The notes under the pieces: model-generated | Databases searched by the model: none | Told to the model about the DNA's origin: nothing | What the model saw: the letters and a program-made list of their open reading frames with translations, nothing else | Shown here: one piece after another, positions 25,448 through 36,046 of the stretch | How the letters are laid out: every line of letters starts with the position of its first letter | How positions within the stretch are numbered: position 1 is the first letter of the stretch | From: Leptospira idonii | Lineage (GTDB): Bacteria; Spirochaetota; Leptospiria; Leptospirales; Leptospiraceae | Assembly (NCBI RefSeq): GCF_004770995.1 | Contig: NZ_RQHW01000016.1 | Coordinates: 124,001 to 188,000 of the forward strand | DNA length: 64,000 nucleotides | Direction of reading: 5' to 3' | Translations under genes and position numbers: made by a program

Positions 25448-27199
25448 TTATTTTTTTCCCTCTGGAATCACCGTTTCTAAGTTAGGAGAAAAATCGGACT
25501 CAATCTTTTGTTCGATTCCTTCCAAGTTCTCATGACCGCTTTCCTCTTTCGAATGAGAAGAAGGAATGGTAGGATGCAGCTTTAAAGAATAAGGAGAAGC
25601 ATACTTCCCCAACCTCTCTTCATAACTCAAAAGAGGTGCACCTAAAGAAATATAATCCGTAAATACTTTACCTACCGGTTGCCCTGCAAAATCCCGAATC
25701 GGATTCGTTCTTGCTTGAATCGATGTTACGGAAGCGGAATTCAAAAAGACTCTGGCTGAAGGTTTCAAAATGTCAAGAAAAGGTTGAGGATAAATTCCTA
25801 TCCAAAAAATAGCGACGACCAAAGGAGTGAGTAAACTGATCTCTCTAAAACTAAGATCCTTATAAGGTCTCGCTTGGATGGTTTTGTTCATCCCGAATAA
25901 GAAACGTTTGACGAACCAAAGTAAATACAAGGCTCCGAAAACGACTCCGAAAGAAGCAAGCCCGCCCAAATAATAATTCGCCTTTATGCTTCCTACTAAG
26001 ATCAAAAATTCGCCAATAAAGCCGTTGGTACCAGGGAGACCTACGGAAGACAATACAGCTAACATAAAAAAGATGGAAAAAATAGGCATTTGTTTGGCAA
26101 GCCCACCGAACTCGGAAATATCTCTAGTTCTCGCTCTTTCATAGATCATCCCGATCATAAGGAACAACATCCCCGTGGAAATACCGTGGGAGATCATCTG
26201 CAGCATCCCGCCCACAGCACCTTCTTCCGTGAAAGAAAAAATACCTAAAACACAAAATCCTAAGTGGGAAAGAGAACTATAAGCTATGATTCTTTTGATA
26301 TCTTTCTGAACCAAAGCTGCCATAGCACCGTAGATGATTCCCACGACAGCCAGAACCTGGAAGATTTCCTTCGTTTCCAAACTGATTCCCGGAAAAAAAG
26401 GAATACAGAAACGAATGAATCCGTAAGCACCGATCTTTAAAAGCACACCCGCCAAATCCACCGAACCAACGGTAGGTGCCTGAGTGTGAACATCCGGCAT
26501 CCATGTATGAAAAGGGAAAAGTGGAATTTTTACGGAGAAGGCGATTGCAAATGTAAAGAACAAAAACACTTGTAAAAATGCAGGAAAAAGAGAAAGATCC
26601 ACAGTGGAAAGGGACTCTATGGAAGTTTTTCCCGTCTTAAAATAAAGAGTGAGAATCCCTCCTAACATAAACAAGGAACCTGCCATAGAGAATAAGAAAT
26701 ATTTTAAAGCAGCCTTTGTGCGTTCCTCTCCTCCCCAGACCCCGATCATAAGTGTCATAGGAAGAACCATCATCTCCCAGAACACATAAAACAAAACCAA
26801 GTTACCTGCAGCAAACACACCCAAGACGGAAGTTTCCAATACCAATAAACAGATATGAAACTCTTTTATCTTCTTAGGAATATTGGACCAAGAAGCGATG
26901 CTGGAGATAAAAAACAAAAATGCAGTCAGTGCGAATAGCAGAAGGGACAATCCGTCCAACCCCAAATGATAATCGACACTCAGCCTGCCGGATACGATCC
27001 AATCCGGAATCCAATGCACAAATTGAAGACCACTGTTGTCCGTATCAAAAAAGAAAAACAAAGACAAAGAAAGAATCGTAGTAAATGCGGAAGAAAGAGC
27101 GGAAATCAAAACGATCGCCCCGACCCTTTTCTGAAAGGTGATCAGAAGAGATCCGATCAGAGGGAGAAGGATGATGATGGATAAAATTTGAGTGGGCAT
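25448..27199 (-). CDS. nuoM: NADH-quinone oxidoreductase subunit M
   Basis: Antiporter-like subunit, 583 residues. Key features are VFWEMMVLPMTLMIGVWGG (essential Glu), KIPLFPFHTWMPDVHTQAPT and LPGTNGFIGEFLIL. The C-terminus is longer than the usual ~500 aa by a soluble tail of about 80 residues that is Pro/Glu/Ser-rich and probably periplasmic or peripheral. The gene lies 3 bp after nuoL and abuts nuoN. Confidence 0.95.
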   Translation of the reverse strand: MPTQILSIIILLPLIGSLLITFQKRVGAIVLISALSSAFTTILSLSLFFFFDTDNSGLQFVHWIPDWIVSGRLSVDYHLGLDGLSLLLFALTAFLFFISSIASWSNIPKKIKEFHICLLVLETSVLGVFAAGNLVLFYVFWEMMVLPMTLMIGVWGGEERTKAALKYFLFSMAGSLFMLGGILTLYFKTGKTSIESLSTVDLSLFPAFLQVFLFFTFAIAFSVKIPLFPFHTWMPDVHTQAPTVGSVDLAGVLLKIGAYGFIRFCIPFFPGISLETKEIFQVLAVVGIIYGAMAALVQKDIKRIIAYSSLSHLGFCVLGIFSFTEEGAVGGMLQMISHGISTGMLFLMIGMIYERARTRDISEFGGLAKQMPIFSIFFMLAVLSSVGLPGTNGFIGEFLILVGSIKANYYLGGLASFGVVFGALYLLWFVKRFLFGMNKTIQARPYKDLSFREISLLTPLVVAIFWIGIYPQPFLDILKPSARVFLNSASVTSIQARTNPIRDFAGQPVGKVFTDYISLGAPLLSYEERLGKYASPYSLKLHPTIPSSHSKEESGHENLEGIEQKIESDFSPNLETVIPEGKK

Positions 27200-27202
27200 C
27201 GT

Positions 27203-29143
27203 TTAGACTCCCCTAACCAAAAGATATAAGATGATACCGAAAGACCCTAGAACGATATAAAGAGCGTAGTCTCCTACAAATCCAGTTTGGATTCTCCTTA
27301 AACCGAGACCTACCCAACCGATCCCATAACCTATGCCAACAAAAAAGCGATCGATCACCAAACGATCGAATACGAAAGCAATCAAATGGGAAACGGCAAG
27401 ATACGGACGAACGATTAGAAAATCATAGATTTCATCTACATAGTATTTATGAAATAGGATTTTACGGAATCCGGTATGTTCTTCCAGAATCTCCGACTTT
27501 TTCCATTGATACAATAAAAAGGAAAGCAGGATTCCTAAGACGGCGATGACAACAGAGAACAAAGCTAAGTTCAACTCATCCGCACCGGAAAGTTCATTCA
27601 AACGAACAGCCGTTCCTTGTGCAGTAGAAAGATCGATTCCCGGTTTTAATACGGGAGCAAAATAAGAACTGAGAGTGTGTCTGTTTAAGAAAAAATGAGG
27701 AGTTTGTAAAAACCCCATTCCTGCGGAACCCACAGCCAATAGAATTAAAGGAAGAGTCATGGAAAGAGGAGATTCATGAATCACTTTGCCATGAGTGTCC
27801 GTATTGTCTTTCGCAAAGAAAACTACGAACACCAAACGGAACATATAGAATGCAGTGAAAAAAGCTGCGACTACGCCTACAGTCCAAAGGATAGGACCGA
27901 ACTTTGGATAAAGGAAAGCTTTTTCTAAAATCAAATCTTTGGAGAAAAATCCGGAGAAAGGAAAGATCCCTGCGATCGCAACCGTTCCAATCAGAAAAGT
28001 CCAAGCAGTGACTGGAATCTTGGAAAACAATCCGCCCATTTTACGAATGTCCTGCTCATGATGAAGAGCATGAATCACAGAACCGGCACCCAAGAAAAGT
28101 AGGGCTTTAAAGAAGGCATGAGTCATTAAGTGAAACAAACCTGCCGCATAACTTCCTACTCCCATCGCAAGAAACATAAAACCTAACTGAGATACTGTGG
28201 AATAAGCCAATATCTTTTTGATATCGTTCTGTAACACACCTATAGTTGCCGCAAAGATTGCAGTAAAAGCACCTACGCAAGCGATGAAAAAAGAAGTGTC
28301 AGGGGCTAACAAAAATACGAAATTCAAACGGGCGATCAAAAACACCCCAGCCGTCACCATCGTTGCGGCATGAATCAAAGCGGATACGGGAGTAGGACCC
28401 GCCATCGCATCCGGCAGCCAAACATAAAGAGGAACTTGAGCCGACTTACCCATGGCTGCGATAAAAAAGAAAAGAGCGATGATGTTTGCGAATCCTGCAA
28501 ATCCGGCAATGCCTGGAATGGAAGTCTGTAAATCCGCATAACGAACACTTCCCGCAATCCAGAACAAAAACCCTGTTCCTAAAATAAATCCCACGTCACC
28601 GATACGATTCAACACAAAGGCTTTCATTCCTGCAGCCGCTGCGGAGTTTTTTTCGTATTCGAAACCGATGAGAAGATAAGAACAGAGCCCCACTCCTTCC
28701 CAACCGAGGAAAGTCAAAACTAGGTTGTCGGAAAGAACCAAGTTTAACATGGAGAATACGAATAAGTTTAAATAAGCGAAAAAGCGGTTGTATCCCGGAT
28801 CGGTCTTCATATAACCCATAGAATACAAATGGATCAATGTACCGATTCCGGTGATGATCAGGCACATATACAAAGATAACTGGTCGATTTGATAAGCGAT
28901 ATCCGCTTGGAAATTTCCCACATGAATCCAAGGGAACAGATTCACAAGATGGGGAGCCGTTCTTTCCATAGGACGAAATTCGAAAAAGGAAGCAAGTGTG
29001 ATCAAAAAGGAAAGAAAAACGGTAAGAGTCCCGATCACTCCTGCAAAACGAGCAGGAATTTTATTTCTCAGAAGCGCATTGTGCAGGAATCCGAGTAAGG
29101 GAAGTAAGACGACTAACGGGAATATGTCTAACATGGTTACCAC
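27203..29143 (-). CDS. nuoL: NADH-quinone oxidoreductase subunit L
   Basis: Largest antiporter-like subunit (646 aa). It has [17 protein letters not shown] with the conserved Glu, [31 protein letters not shown] region in two blocks, and FFSKDLILE. The C-terminal part should form the long lateral helix that clamps the membrane arm. It overlaps nuoK by 7 bp; a second in-frame ATG 9 bp downstream is possible as start. Confidence 0.95.
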   Translation of the reverse strand: MVTMLDIFPLVVLLPLLGFLHNALLRNKIPARFAGVIGTLTVFLSFLITLASFFEFRPMERTAPHLVNLFPWIHVGNFQADIAYQIDQLSLYMCLIITGIGTLIHLYSMGYMKTDPGYNRFFAYLNLFVFSMLNLVLSDNLVLTFLGWEGVGLCSYLLIGFEYEKNSAAAAGMKAFVLNRIGDVGFILGTGFLFWIAGSVRYADLQTSIPGIAGFAGFANIIALFFFIAAMGKSAQVPLYVWLPDAMAGPTPVSALIHAATMVTAGVFLIARLNFVFLLAPDTSFFIACVGAFTAIFAATIGVLQNDIKKILAYSTVSQLGFMFLAMGVGSYAAGLFHLMTHAFFKALLFLGAGSVIHALHHEQDIRKMGGLFSKIPVTAWTFLIGTVAIAGIFPFSGFFSKDLILEKAFLYPKFGPILWTVGVVAAFFTAFYMFRLVFVVFFAKDNTDTHGKVIHESPLSMTLPLILLAVGSAGMGFLQTPHFFLNRHTLSSYFAPVLKPGIDLSTAQGTAVRLNELSGADELNLALFSVVIAVLGILLSFLLYQWKKSEILEEHTGFRKILFHKYYVDEIYDFLIVRPYLAVSHLIAFVFDRLVIDRFFVGIGYGIGWVGLGLRRIQTGFVGDYALYIVLGSFGIILYLLVRGV

Positions 29144-29457
29144 TTCATAGTTTGCAATTCATCTACATTGGAAGACTTTGTATGACGGAAAATTGCGATC
29201 ACAAGAGCTAGTCCCACCGCTGCTTCCGCTGCGGCAATCGCCATCACAAAAAACACAACCACCTCTCCCGATACGTTGGAGAGAGTTTTGGAAAAAGTGA
29301 CAAATACAAGATTCACTGAATTCAATATCAGTTCTACGGACATAAAGATGACTACCGCATTGCGGCGCATCAAAACGCCCAAAACCCCGATGGAAAATAA
29401 AATCCCAGCAAGGCCTAAAAAATAAGAAACCGGAATGCCGGAAATGAGTTCATTCAT
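29137..29457 (-). CDS. nuoK: NADH-quinone oxidoreductase subunit K
   Basis: Small membrane subunit of 106 residues with three helices. Conserved Glu residues sit in [16 protein letters not shown] (TM2) and [19 protein letters not shown] (TM3), both in the proton path. It overlaps nuoJ and nuoL at its ends. Confidence 0.95.
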   Translation of the reverse strand: MNELISGIPVSYFLGLAGILFSIGVLGVLMRRNAVVIFMSVELILNSVNLVFVTFSKTLSNVSGEVVVFFVMAIAAAEAAVGLALVIAIFRHTKSSNVDELQTMKW

Positions 29458-30062
29458 AAGATATTGTCCTTGGTCGTTTCACTTTCACCTAATTTCTTTT
29501 TGGCGAGAATGACTGCACCGATCACCGCAACAAGAAGGAGCAAAGAAATCAGCTCGAAAGGAAGAACGTATTCCAAATAGGTAGCGGCACCGACAGTCGC
29601 CACATTTCCTTGTGCAGGAACAGAACTAGTTCCTTGGATCGGATATTCATAAGAGGAAACTTCCGTCTTCGAATAACCTTTTCCTTCCGTTTGTGAAAAA
29701 GGAACTCCTGTTCCCAACGCAGAATACAAAGCGAAAAAGAACAAAACCGCAAGGAAAGAAAGAGCTGCGATTCGAATGGGACGGTTCAAAAACTGGGAAA
29801 GGTTCTCAGCCCTTTGAGATAAAAGCATCAGCACAAAAACCACAAGAACCATAATGGCTCCCGCATACACTAACACCTGCATCGTGGCAATGAACAGAGC
29901 ACCCATAATTCCATAGATGCCCGCCAAAGAAAAAAAAGTAAAAACAAGAGACACGGCAGAGATCACAGGGTTTTTCTGAAAAACAACACTGAGTGCAGTG
30001 ATGATTGCCACAGAAGCAAACAGGAAAAAGAATAAAAGTTCAGGATTCAGATCAAGATTCAT
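29454..30062 (-). CDS. nuoJ: NADH-quinone oxidoreductase subunit J
   Basis: Membrane subunit with five expected helices. The [19 protein letters not shown] stretch, with the pi-bulge region of TM3, identifies it. The start is ATG 30062 ([12 protein letters not shown]), forming an ATGA overlap with the nuoH stop; upstream codons in frame run antisense-like through nuoH and are not used. The length is 202 aa. NuoI, which normally sits between nuoH and nuoJ, is missing here. Confidence 0.93.
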   Translation of the reverse strand: MNLDLNPELLFFFLFASVAIITALSVVFQKNPVISAVSLVFTFFSLAGIYGIMGALFIATMQVLVYAGAIMVLVVFVLMLLSQRAENLSQFLNRPIRIAALSFLAVLFFFALYSALGTGVPFSQTEGKGYSKTEVSSYEYPIQGTSSVPAQGNVATVGAATYLEYVLPFELISLLLLVAVIGAVILAKKKLGESETTKDNIL

Positions 30063-31129
30063 AAGAACAATTTCACCCAAGCATCTTTCCAATACACGGT
30101 GTAAACGGAAGCGAACATCACCGCAAAAAGTCCCCAAGGAATCATTTTTTTCCAGCCCAGTTTCATCAATTGATCATAACGGAATCTGGGAAGAGTCCAT
30201 CTCACCCAAATGAATAGGAATGCAAAAAATAAAACCTTACCGATGAAAAAAGCAAGTCCCGCAAAAGCTTCCCATTCCATACCTTTACCGATTCCGAAAG
30301 GAACATTGTATCCTCCGAAAAAGAGTAAGGTGGTGAGGCAGGACATAGTGATCATGTTCATATATTCCGCAAGGAAGAACATAGCGAATTTAAATGCACC
30401 GTATTCCGTATGGAATCCAACTACCAACTCCGATTCCGCTTCCGCCAAATCGAAAGGCAAACGGTTTGTTTCCGCAAACATAGCGGTTACATAAATGAAA
30501 AAAGCGACAAAACCAGGAGGAGTCAGTATGTTCCAAACATCCGACTGAGCATTACTAATTTCCGTTAAACGAAGAGAACCGGTCATGATCACGATTACCA
30601 CAATGGAAAGTCCCATAGGAAGTTCGTAGCTGATCATCTGTGCCGTGGATCTAATTCCCCCGAGAAGAGAATACTTATTATTACTTGCCCATCCGGCGAT
30701 CATGATTCCGTAGACTGCCATAGAGGAAACGGCAAGCAGATACAAAACCCCTGAATCAGGATTGGCAACTTGCAAGTCGATGGAGGCAACCCCTGTCAAA
30801 GCAGTGAGCCACTCAGGTGCAGGGATCGTTCCTCCGAAAGGAATCACTGCCCAAGCCATAATGGCGCAGGTCATGGAGATGGTGGGAGCCAAAAGATACA
30901 TCCCTTTCGAGACGTTCTTAGGAAAAATTTCCTCTTTGGCGATAAACTTGATACCGTCGGCTAACGGCTGAAAGATACCGAAAGGACCCGCCCGATTGGG
31001 ACCGGGACGATCCTGAATGAAACCGGCGAACTTACGTTCTGCGAGAGTATAATAAGCAACTCCCGTCAGAATGATCACAAAAAGAGCGAGAATTTTGATC
31101 GCCCATGCAAGAATAAAACCCCATTCCAT
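30059..31129 (-). CDS. nuoH: NADH-quinone oxidoreductase subunit H
   Basis: Membrane subunit that forms the quinone chamber with NuoB and NuoD. It has [32 protein letters not shown] region in consecutive blocks, and [19 protein letters not shown] with the acidic loop. It has 356 aa and about 8 helices. It follows nuoF by 19 bp with no nuoG between them. Confidence 0.96.
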   Translation of the reverse strand: MEWGFILAWAIKILALFVIILTGVAYYTLAERKFAGFIQDRPGPNRAGPFGIFQPLADGIKFIAKEEIFPKNVSKGMYLLAPTISMTCAIMAWAVIPFGGTIPAPEWLTALTGVASIDLQVANPDSGVLYLLAVSSMAVYGIMIAGWASNNKYSLLGGIRSTAQMISYELPMGLSIVVIVIMTGSLRLTEISNAQSDVWNILTPPGFVAFFIYVTAMFAETNRLPFDLAEAESELVVGFHTEYGAFKFAMFFLAEYMNMITMSCLTTLLFFGGYNVPFGIGKGMEWEAFAGLAFFIGKVLFFAFLFIWVRWTLPRFRYDQLMKLGWKKMIPWGLFAVMFASVYTVYWKDAWVKLFL

Positions 31130-31148
31130 TTGCTTCTAAATTGCCCTT

Positions 31149-32447
31149 TTAGCCGACATTGGCTACTTCTTTTTTCGATTGGTCTTCGTTTCCGACCGGT
31201 TTCAGCCTTTTGGCAAACTCGTCCTTGAACTTTTGCATTGTGGGCCGAACCGCCATCACACATGCATCCGCCAAAGGACAAATGGTAGTTCCCCCTTCCA
31301 TATTGCGGGAAAGAGAGAAGATCAGATCCACATCTTTCTGTGTTCCATTGCCGTTTCTGATTTTACCTAAAATATCCGCAACCCAGTGAGTCCCTTCTCT
31401 GCAAGGAGTACACTGACCGCAGGATTCATGGGAATAAAACTCCGCCAAACGATATGTGGTTTCCACAAGATCAGCTTCCTCGGAAAGGATGATGACCGCA
31501 CCGGAACCTAACATGGATTTGAGGCTGGCAATGGATTCGAAATCCATAGTCGCAGTCATCGCTTCCTCATAATTTAAAATCGGAGCGGAAGAGCCGCCGG
31601 GAATCACCGCTTTCAAATTTTTATCGTTTTTGATTCCGCCGCAAATATCATAGATCAACTCCTTCAAAGGAGTTCCCAGTTCCACTTCATAAATCCCCGG
31701 CTTTTTCACATGACCGCTGACTGCGAACATTCTGGTACCTGGAGATTTTTCCGTTCCTATCTTTTTGTATTCCTCACCTGTCATCGCAATGATATGAGGG
31801 ACGTTACAAAATGTTTCCACATTATTGACTACAGTCGGGCAAGCGTACAAACCGGATACGGCAGGAAAAGGAGGCTTAAGTCTAGGATGGCCCCTCCTTC
31901 CCTCTAAGGAATTGATGAGTGCGGATTCTTCTCCGCAAATATAAGCGCCTGCGCCGGAATAAACTGCCAGATCGAAATCGAAGCCGGAACCTTGGATATT
32001 TTTTCCCAAAATCCCTGCGGCATACGCTTCTTCCACAGCCTTTTCTACGGTATCGAGTCCCTTTTTGAATTCTCCTCTGATATAAATATAACCTTGGTGG
32101 GAATCGATTGCTTTTGCGGCAATGATCATCCCTTCGATGAGCATATGAGGAAGTTTTTCGATGAGAAGTCGATCTTTGAATGTTCCCGGCTCCCCTTCGT
32201 CTCCATTGCAGATGAGATACTTAGGTTTGTCCGTTTTAGGAATAAAACTCCATTTGTTTCCCGTAGGAAAACCGGCGCCCCCTCTTCCCCTAAGACCTGA
32301 ATTTTTCACATCGTTAATGATTTGTTCTGCGGTCATGGTAGTGAGAGCTTTTAAGGAAGATTGGTATCCTCCCACGGTACGATACTGATTCAGAGTGTGA
32401 GACTCCGGATGATCGATATGAGTTGTGATCAACTTACGTAGTCCCAT
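31149..32447 (-). CDS. nuoF: NADH-quinone oxidoreductase subunit F
   Basis: Binds NADH, FMN and cluster N3. The NADH/FMN loops [16 protein letters not shown] and [15 protein letters not shown] are intact, and the cluster Cys motif is [12 protein letters not shown] plus a Cys in [11 protein letters not shown]. The length of 432 aa is standard. Its presence with nuoE shows the complex keeps an NADH-oxidising module, although nuoG is not adjacent. Confidence 0.96.
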   Translation of the reverse strand: MGLRKLITTHIDHPESHTLNQYRTVGGYQSSLKALTTMTAEQIINDVKNSGLRGRGGAGFPTGNKWSFIPKTDKPKYLICNGDEGEPGTFKDRLLIEKLPHMLIEGMIIAAKAIDSHQGYIYIRGEFKKGLDTVEKAVEEAYAAGILGKNIQGSGFDFDLAVYSGAGAYICGEESALINSLEGRRGHPRLKPPFPAVSGLYACPTVVNNVETFCNVPHIIAMTGEEYKKIGTEKSPGTRMFAVSGHVKKPGIYEVELGTPLKELIYDICGGIKNDKNLKAVIPGGSSAPILNYEEAMTATMDFESIASLKSMLGSGAVIILSEEADLVETTYRLAEFYSHESCGQCTPCREGTHWVADILGKIRNGNGTQKDVDLIFSLSRNMEGGTTICPLADACVMAVRPTMQKFKDEFAKRLKPVGNEDQSKKEVANVG

Positions 32448-32449
32448 AA

Positions 32450-32935
32450 TTACCCCTTTTCCAATTCGTCCAAGATTTGATCTATTTTTTCAGGTGTAAG
32501 ATTCTCATAATAACGATCGTTGATTTGAGCCACCGGGCCGAACCCACAAGCACCTAAACACTGTACTTCGGTAACGGTGAAGTTTTTATCTTTAGTGGTT
32601 TGCCCTTCTTCGATTCCCAGCTTACTGCAAACTTTAGCAGTGATGTCGTCAGAACCGGAAAGATAACAGGAAATGTTCGAACAAATTTGAACATGGTATT
32701 TTCCCACAGGCTTTTTATTGTACATGGTATAGAAAGTGGCTACACCATGGACATGAGCTAAGGAAACAGGATTGCCGATTCGATCGGCAATGTATTGCAT
32801 TCCGTCGTGATCCACAAATCCTTTGTCTCTTTGCAAAAGAAACAAACAAGGAAGGATCAAAGAACGTTTGTTAGGAAATTGAGGAACTAGCTTTTGGAAT
32901 CTTTTTTCTGATTCTTGTGAAAATTGATAGGACAT
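32450..32935 (-). CDS. nuoE: NADH-quinone oxidoreductase subunit E
   Basis: Thioredoxin-like subunit with the 2Fe-2S cluster N1a. The cysteines lie in CSNISC and CLGACG, with the helical N-terminus [16 protein letters not shown]. The length is 161 aa. The start immediately follows the nuoD stop (TAGATG), and the stop lies 2 bp before nuoF. Confidence 0.95.
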   Translation of the reverse strand: MSYQFSQESEKRFQKLVPQFPNKRSLILPCLFLLQRDKGFVDHDGMQYIADRIGNPVSLAHVHGVATFYTMYNKKPVGKYHVQICSNISCYLSGSDDITAKVCSKLGIEEGQTTKDKNFTVTEVQCLGACGFGPVAQINDRYYENLTPEKIDQILDELEKG

Positions 32936-34156
32936 CTAACAATCCAACTCCCCTGCGATTACGTTTAAAGAACTCATTGTGGCAATGGTATCCGCAAGAA
33001 GACCACCCTTTACCATCTGAGGGAAAGCTTGGTAATACCAAAAACAAGGTCTGCGAACATGAACTCTCCAAGGAGATTTTTCTCCTTCCGACACTACGTA
33101 AAAACCAAGTTCTCCGTTGGCAGCTTCCGTAGCATGATAGTATTCCCCCGGAGGAACTTTCACGCCATGCATGATGATCTTAAAGTGATAGATCAATTCT
33201 TCCATATTGCTATAGACTTTGTCTTTAGGAGGAAGAAATGTATGAGGAACATTTGCATGATAAGAACCTTCCGGAATTCCGTCGATCAGTTGTTCGATGA
33301 TTCGGATGGATTGATGCATCTCTTCCATGCGAACTAAGGTTCTATGAAGTGCGGAACCGTCCTCTCCTACGGGAATATCGAAATCGACTTTGTCGTAGAG
33401 CATATAAGGATCGTCTTTTCTAACGTCCCAAGCCACTCCTGCAGCACGTAAGTTCGGCCCGGAAAAACCGTAAGCGATTGCATCTTCTTTAGAAATGCCT
33501 CCGATCCCATCGGTTCTTTCGTTGAAGATTTTATTTCGTATCAATAATTCGTGGAATTCGGCGATGGCAGGTTTGAGTCCCTTGATCACCAACTTGATTT
33601 CTTTTTGAAACTCAGGATAAATATCTCTCTCCATCCCTCCCACTCTGCAAAAAGTGGTAGTGAGTCTAGCGCCGGTTAGTTTCTCAAGAATTTGATATAT
33701 GTTTTCTCTATGATGAAACAAGTGAAGCATCCCCGAGAAAGCCCCCAAGTCAACTCCCATGATTCCGTTGCAAATGATATGATCCATCAAACGGGAAAGT
33801 TCGGAGATGATCATTCGAACATAGGTCACTCGATCGGGAACTTGGATCTGCAACATCTTCTCTACAGTCAAAATCCAACCGATATTGTTCAAAGGGGTAG
33901 ACACGTAGTTCATACGATCCGTACAAACCAAAAACTGGTTGTAGTCGTATCTTTCGCCTAACTTTTCAAAACATCTATGCACATAACCGATGACAGATTC
34001 CGCCTCTACGACTCTTTCTCCATCGATTTGAATTACGTTCTGTAAAATCCCGTGTGTGGCCGGATGAGAAGGTCCCAAGTTGACAAGCAAATGACCTTCG
34101 GGAAGTTCTTTGTATTTCTGGCCGAAATGTTCGGCGGTTTTTTCGTACATCACCAT
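32936..34156 (-). CDS. nuoD: NADH-quinone oxidoreductase subunit D
   Basis: The 49-kDa subunit, homologous to NiFe-hydrogenase large subunits, which forms the quinone site. It has [14 protein letters not shown] with the quinone-binding His, [28 protein letters not shown] and the C-terminal [17 protein letters not shown]. Length 406 aa. Not fused to nuoC. Confidence 0.96.
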   Translation of the reverse strand: MVMYEKTAEHFGQKYKELPEGHLLVNLGPSHPATHGILQNVIQIDGERVVEAESVIGYVHRCFEKLGERYDYNQFLVCTDRMNYVSTPLNNIGWILTVEKMLQIQVPDRVTYVRMIISELSRLMDHIICNGIMGVDLGAFSGMLHLFHHRENIYQILEKLTGARLTTTFCRVGGMERDIYPEFQKEIKLVIKGLKPAIAEFHELLIRNKIFNERTDGIGGISKEDAIAYGFSGPNLRAAGVAWDVRKDDPYMLYDKVDFDIPVGEDGSALHRTLVRMEEMHQSIRIIEQLIDGIPEGSYHANVPHTFLPPKDKVYSNMEELIYHFKIIMHGVKVPPGEYYHATEAANGELGFYVVSEGEKSPWRVHVRRPCFWYYQAFPQMVKGGLLADTIATMSSLNVIAGELDC

Positions 34157-34169
34157 AAGATCTCCAAGC

Positions 34170-34694
34170 CTAAGATTGGCTTATATCCTCTTTGATATGG
34201 ATGGTAAGTAAGTCTTCGATGAGGTAGTCTTGTCCCGGACCTTCCAAAGGAAAATCTTTGCGAAGAGGATGACCCACAAAATTATCGGGAAGGATGAGCC
34301 TTTCCATTCTAGGATGCTGAGAAAAGGAAATTCCGAATAGATCGAAAACTTCCCTCTCCGGCCAATTGGCTCCTGCGAAAATTTCAGTGATGCTAGGAAC
34401 GGATTCCCCTTCTTCCACGGAAACCCGCAGTTGTATGCGGAAGTGTTTATTTTTTGGGGAACGAAGTAAATAAATGATTTCGAAACGAGTTTCTCTTTTT
34501 CCCAGCCAATCAACAGCTGTTAGATCGTTTAGATAGTCGAAACGAAATTCAGGATGATCTTTAAGAGCTTTTACTACAGGAACGATCCCTTCCGGTTTGA
34601 TGCAGAAATAAGGAAGATTCGTGTTTATGTCCCTTCCCGTAACAAGGAAGTTGGAAAAATTGGATTCTAAGTAGGATTGGATCGATTCTTTCAT
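34170..34694 (-). CDS. nuoC: NADH-quinone oxidoreductase subunit C
   Basis: The 30-kDa subunit of the peripheral arm, 174 aa. The signature [20 protein letters not shown] is followed by [16 protein letters not shown]. It overlaps the nuoB stop by 4 bp. It carries no cofactor and stabilises the quinone-facing module with NuoD. Confidence 0.95.
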   Translation of the reverse strand: MKESIQSYLESNFSNFLVTGRDINTNLPYFCIKPEGIVPVVKALKDHPEFRFDYLNDLTAVDWLGKRETRFEIIYLLRSPKNKHFRIQLRVSVEEGESVPSITEIFAGANWPEREVFDLFGISFSQHPRMERLILPDNFVGHPLRKDFPLEGPGQDYLIEDLLTIHIKEDISQS

Positions 34695-35251
34695 GCAACA
34701 ACAAGAGGTTTGTTCTTTTCGTTGATCTCTTGGATCTTTTTCATAATTTCCTGTCTTCTTGCATCCAGACCTTGTGCCTGCACTTTATTTTGCAGCTTTA
34801 CAAGTGCGTCCAAAAGAGCTTCCGGACGAGGAGGACAACCGGGAACATAAACGTCCACAGGAAGAATGCGATCGACACCTTGTAACACTCCGTAGGTGTG
34901 AAACATACCACCGGAAGAAGCACAAGCTCCGACAGAGATGACAAATTTAGGTTCCGCAAGTTGGTCGTAGATTTGACGAAGGACAGGAGCCATTTTATAA
35001 GTGATGGTTCCTAAAACTAAAATCATATCTGCCTGCCTGGGAGAAAAAGAAGGACGTTCCGCACCGAAACGGGCGATATCGTAGTCGGCACAAGCTGTTC
35101 CCATGTATTCAATCCCACAGCAAGCAGTCGCAAAAGGATACGGCCAAAGAGAATAACTTTGTCCCCACTGAACCACATTTTCCAGTTTGGCCACTTGGAA
35201 CATATCCCCGAACATTTCACCGGGCTTAGCTAAAACATCCGTTAATCCCAT
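34691..35251 (-). CDS. nuoB: NADH-quinone oxidoreductase subunit B
   Basis: Carries cluster N2, the terminal donor to quinone. The adjacent cysteines in [11 protein letters not shown]... (visible as TACCGIEY), the Cys in [10 protein letters not shown] and the Cys in [11 protein letters not shown] make the full ligand set. The 186 aa includes a short charged C-terminal extension. Overlaps the nuoA stop by 10 bp. Confidence 0.96.
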   Translation of the reverse strand: MGLTDVLAKPGEMFGDMFQVAKLENVVQWGQSYSLWPYPFATACCGIEYMGTACADYDIARFGAERPSFSPRQADMILVLGTITYKMAPVLRQIYDQLAEPKFVISVGACASSGGMFHTYGVLQGVDRILPVDVYVPGCPPRPEALLDALVKLQNKVQAQGLDARRQEIMKKIQEINEKNKPLVVA

Positions 35252-35619
35252 TCAAGCGCCCCCTTCTTCCATATATAATATAGACCGACCACTAAAATCA
35301 AAAGAAAGAAAAACATTTCGACAAGGAAGAAACCGCCTAATCCTGCGTTTTTGAAATTGATCAAATTGACGGCCCAGGGATAAAGAAAAACGGCTTCGAT
35401 ATCGAATAATATGAATAAGACGGCGACTAAGTAGAATTTGATGTTGAAGAGACCTCTTGCGTCCCCGTAATACGTAACACCGCATTCGAAAGTGTCGGCA
35501 GGCTTGGACTTTTTTTTCGGATTGAGAAGAAAGGCAAGCGATAGTATGACGGCGGAGAAGCCAAGTCCCAAAGCTAATTGAATAAGGATAGGTGCAAAAC
35601 TATCTGGAGCAGAACCCAT
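35242..35619 (-). CDS. nuoA: NADH-quinone oxidoreductase subunit A
   Basis: First gene of the complex I operon; 125 aa with three membrane helices. The signature is [20 protein letters not shown] in the TM1-2 loop, followed by [18 protein letters not shown] lies directly before ATG. A TTGACA hexamer begins exactly 30 nt upstream of the ATG. Confidence 0.95.
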   Translation of the reverse strand: MGSAPDSFAPILIQLALGLGFSAVILSLAFLLNPKKKSKPADTFECGVTYYGDARGLFNIKFYLVAVLFILFDIEAVFLYPWAVNLINFKNAGLGGFFLVEMFFFLLILVVGLYYIWKKGALEWD

Positions 35620-35626
35620 TCCTTAA

Positions 35627-35655
35627 ATCATCTCATCACTTAGCGAATATGTCAA
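35627..35655 (-). promoter_or_regulatory. Candidate nuo operon promoter
   Basis: On the minus strand, TTGACA (35650-35655), a 17-bp spacer ending in TGA, then GATGAT (35627-35632), 7 bp before the nuoA ATG. The -35 is perfect; the -10 is 4/6 but has an extended TG. The leader would be very short. Confidence 0.45.
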
Positions 35656-36046
35656 GGCGAGATTCTTTTTGGGATATTTTTATGATCAGAGAAGTAGATA
35701 AACCACAATCTTGAGAATCGTTCTCAAAAATATGTTTTCCTTTTGTACATTTAAAAAGAGGAAATACGAAAAGAGACCGAAGTCCCTTCTCATTTCCAGA
35801 AAGATCCATCTCAAAAAGTAAGATCCTAACAGGAAGGAACCACTCCACCAAACCAAAGTTAAACAAAATATAACGCTGTTTTTCTTCAAAAAAAAGAAGA
35901 AATACCAATCTCCCAGCAGTTTTATTAGAATTTTTGCATTTTGCACAGCACAATATACGCTATAACAGAATATTTATCCGCCATAACATATTTCTCCTTG
36001 CTCCCTCTCTCGCCCCTCCTTTTAGATCCAAAGGAAGGAAGCGACC
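35656..36046. other. Intergenic region between nuoA and the SpoIIE-type gene
   Basis: About 390 bp of AT-rich DNA between divergent genes. It holds the Fur-like palindrome listed separately and a hairpin TTTCTTC (35881-35887) / GAAGAAA (35896-35902) around an A8 run. Near 35950 there are TATACG and TATAAC hexamers that could be -10 elements for the plus-strand gene. Minus-strand frames of about 100 codons exist here but have no RBS, no recognisable domain and skewed Phe/Lys content, so I do not call them genes. Confidence 0.5.
35711..35727. promoter_or_regulatory. Fur-like palindrome upstream of nuoA
   Basis: TTGAGAA (35711-35717), TCG, TTCTCAA (35721-35727). Its core TGAGAATcGTTCTCA differs at one position from the Fur-box form TGAGAATNATTCTCA. 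It lies about 90 bp upstream of the nuoA ATG and 320 bp before the SpoIIE-type gene. Confidence 0.5.

Noticed and set aside
35636..35953. 105-codon minus-strand frame upstream of nuoA
   Set aside because: No ribosome-binding site, Phe/Lys-biased composition, no domain, and it overlaps the probable nuo promoter and the Fur-like palindrome.
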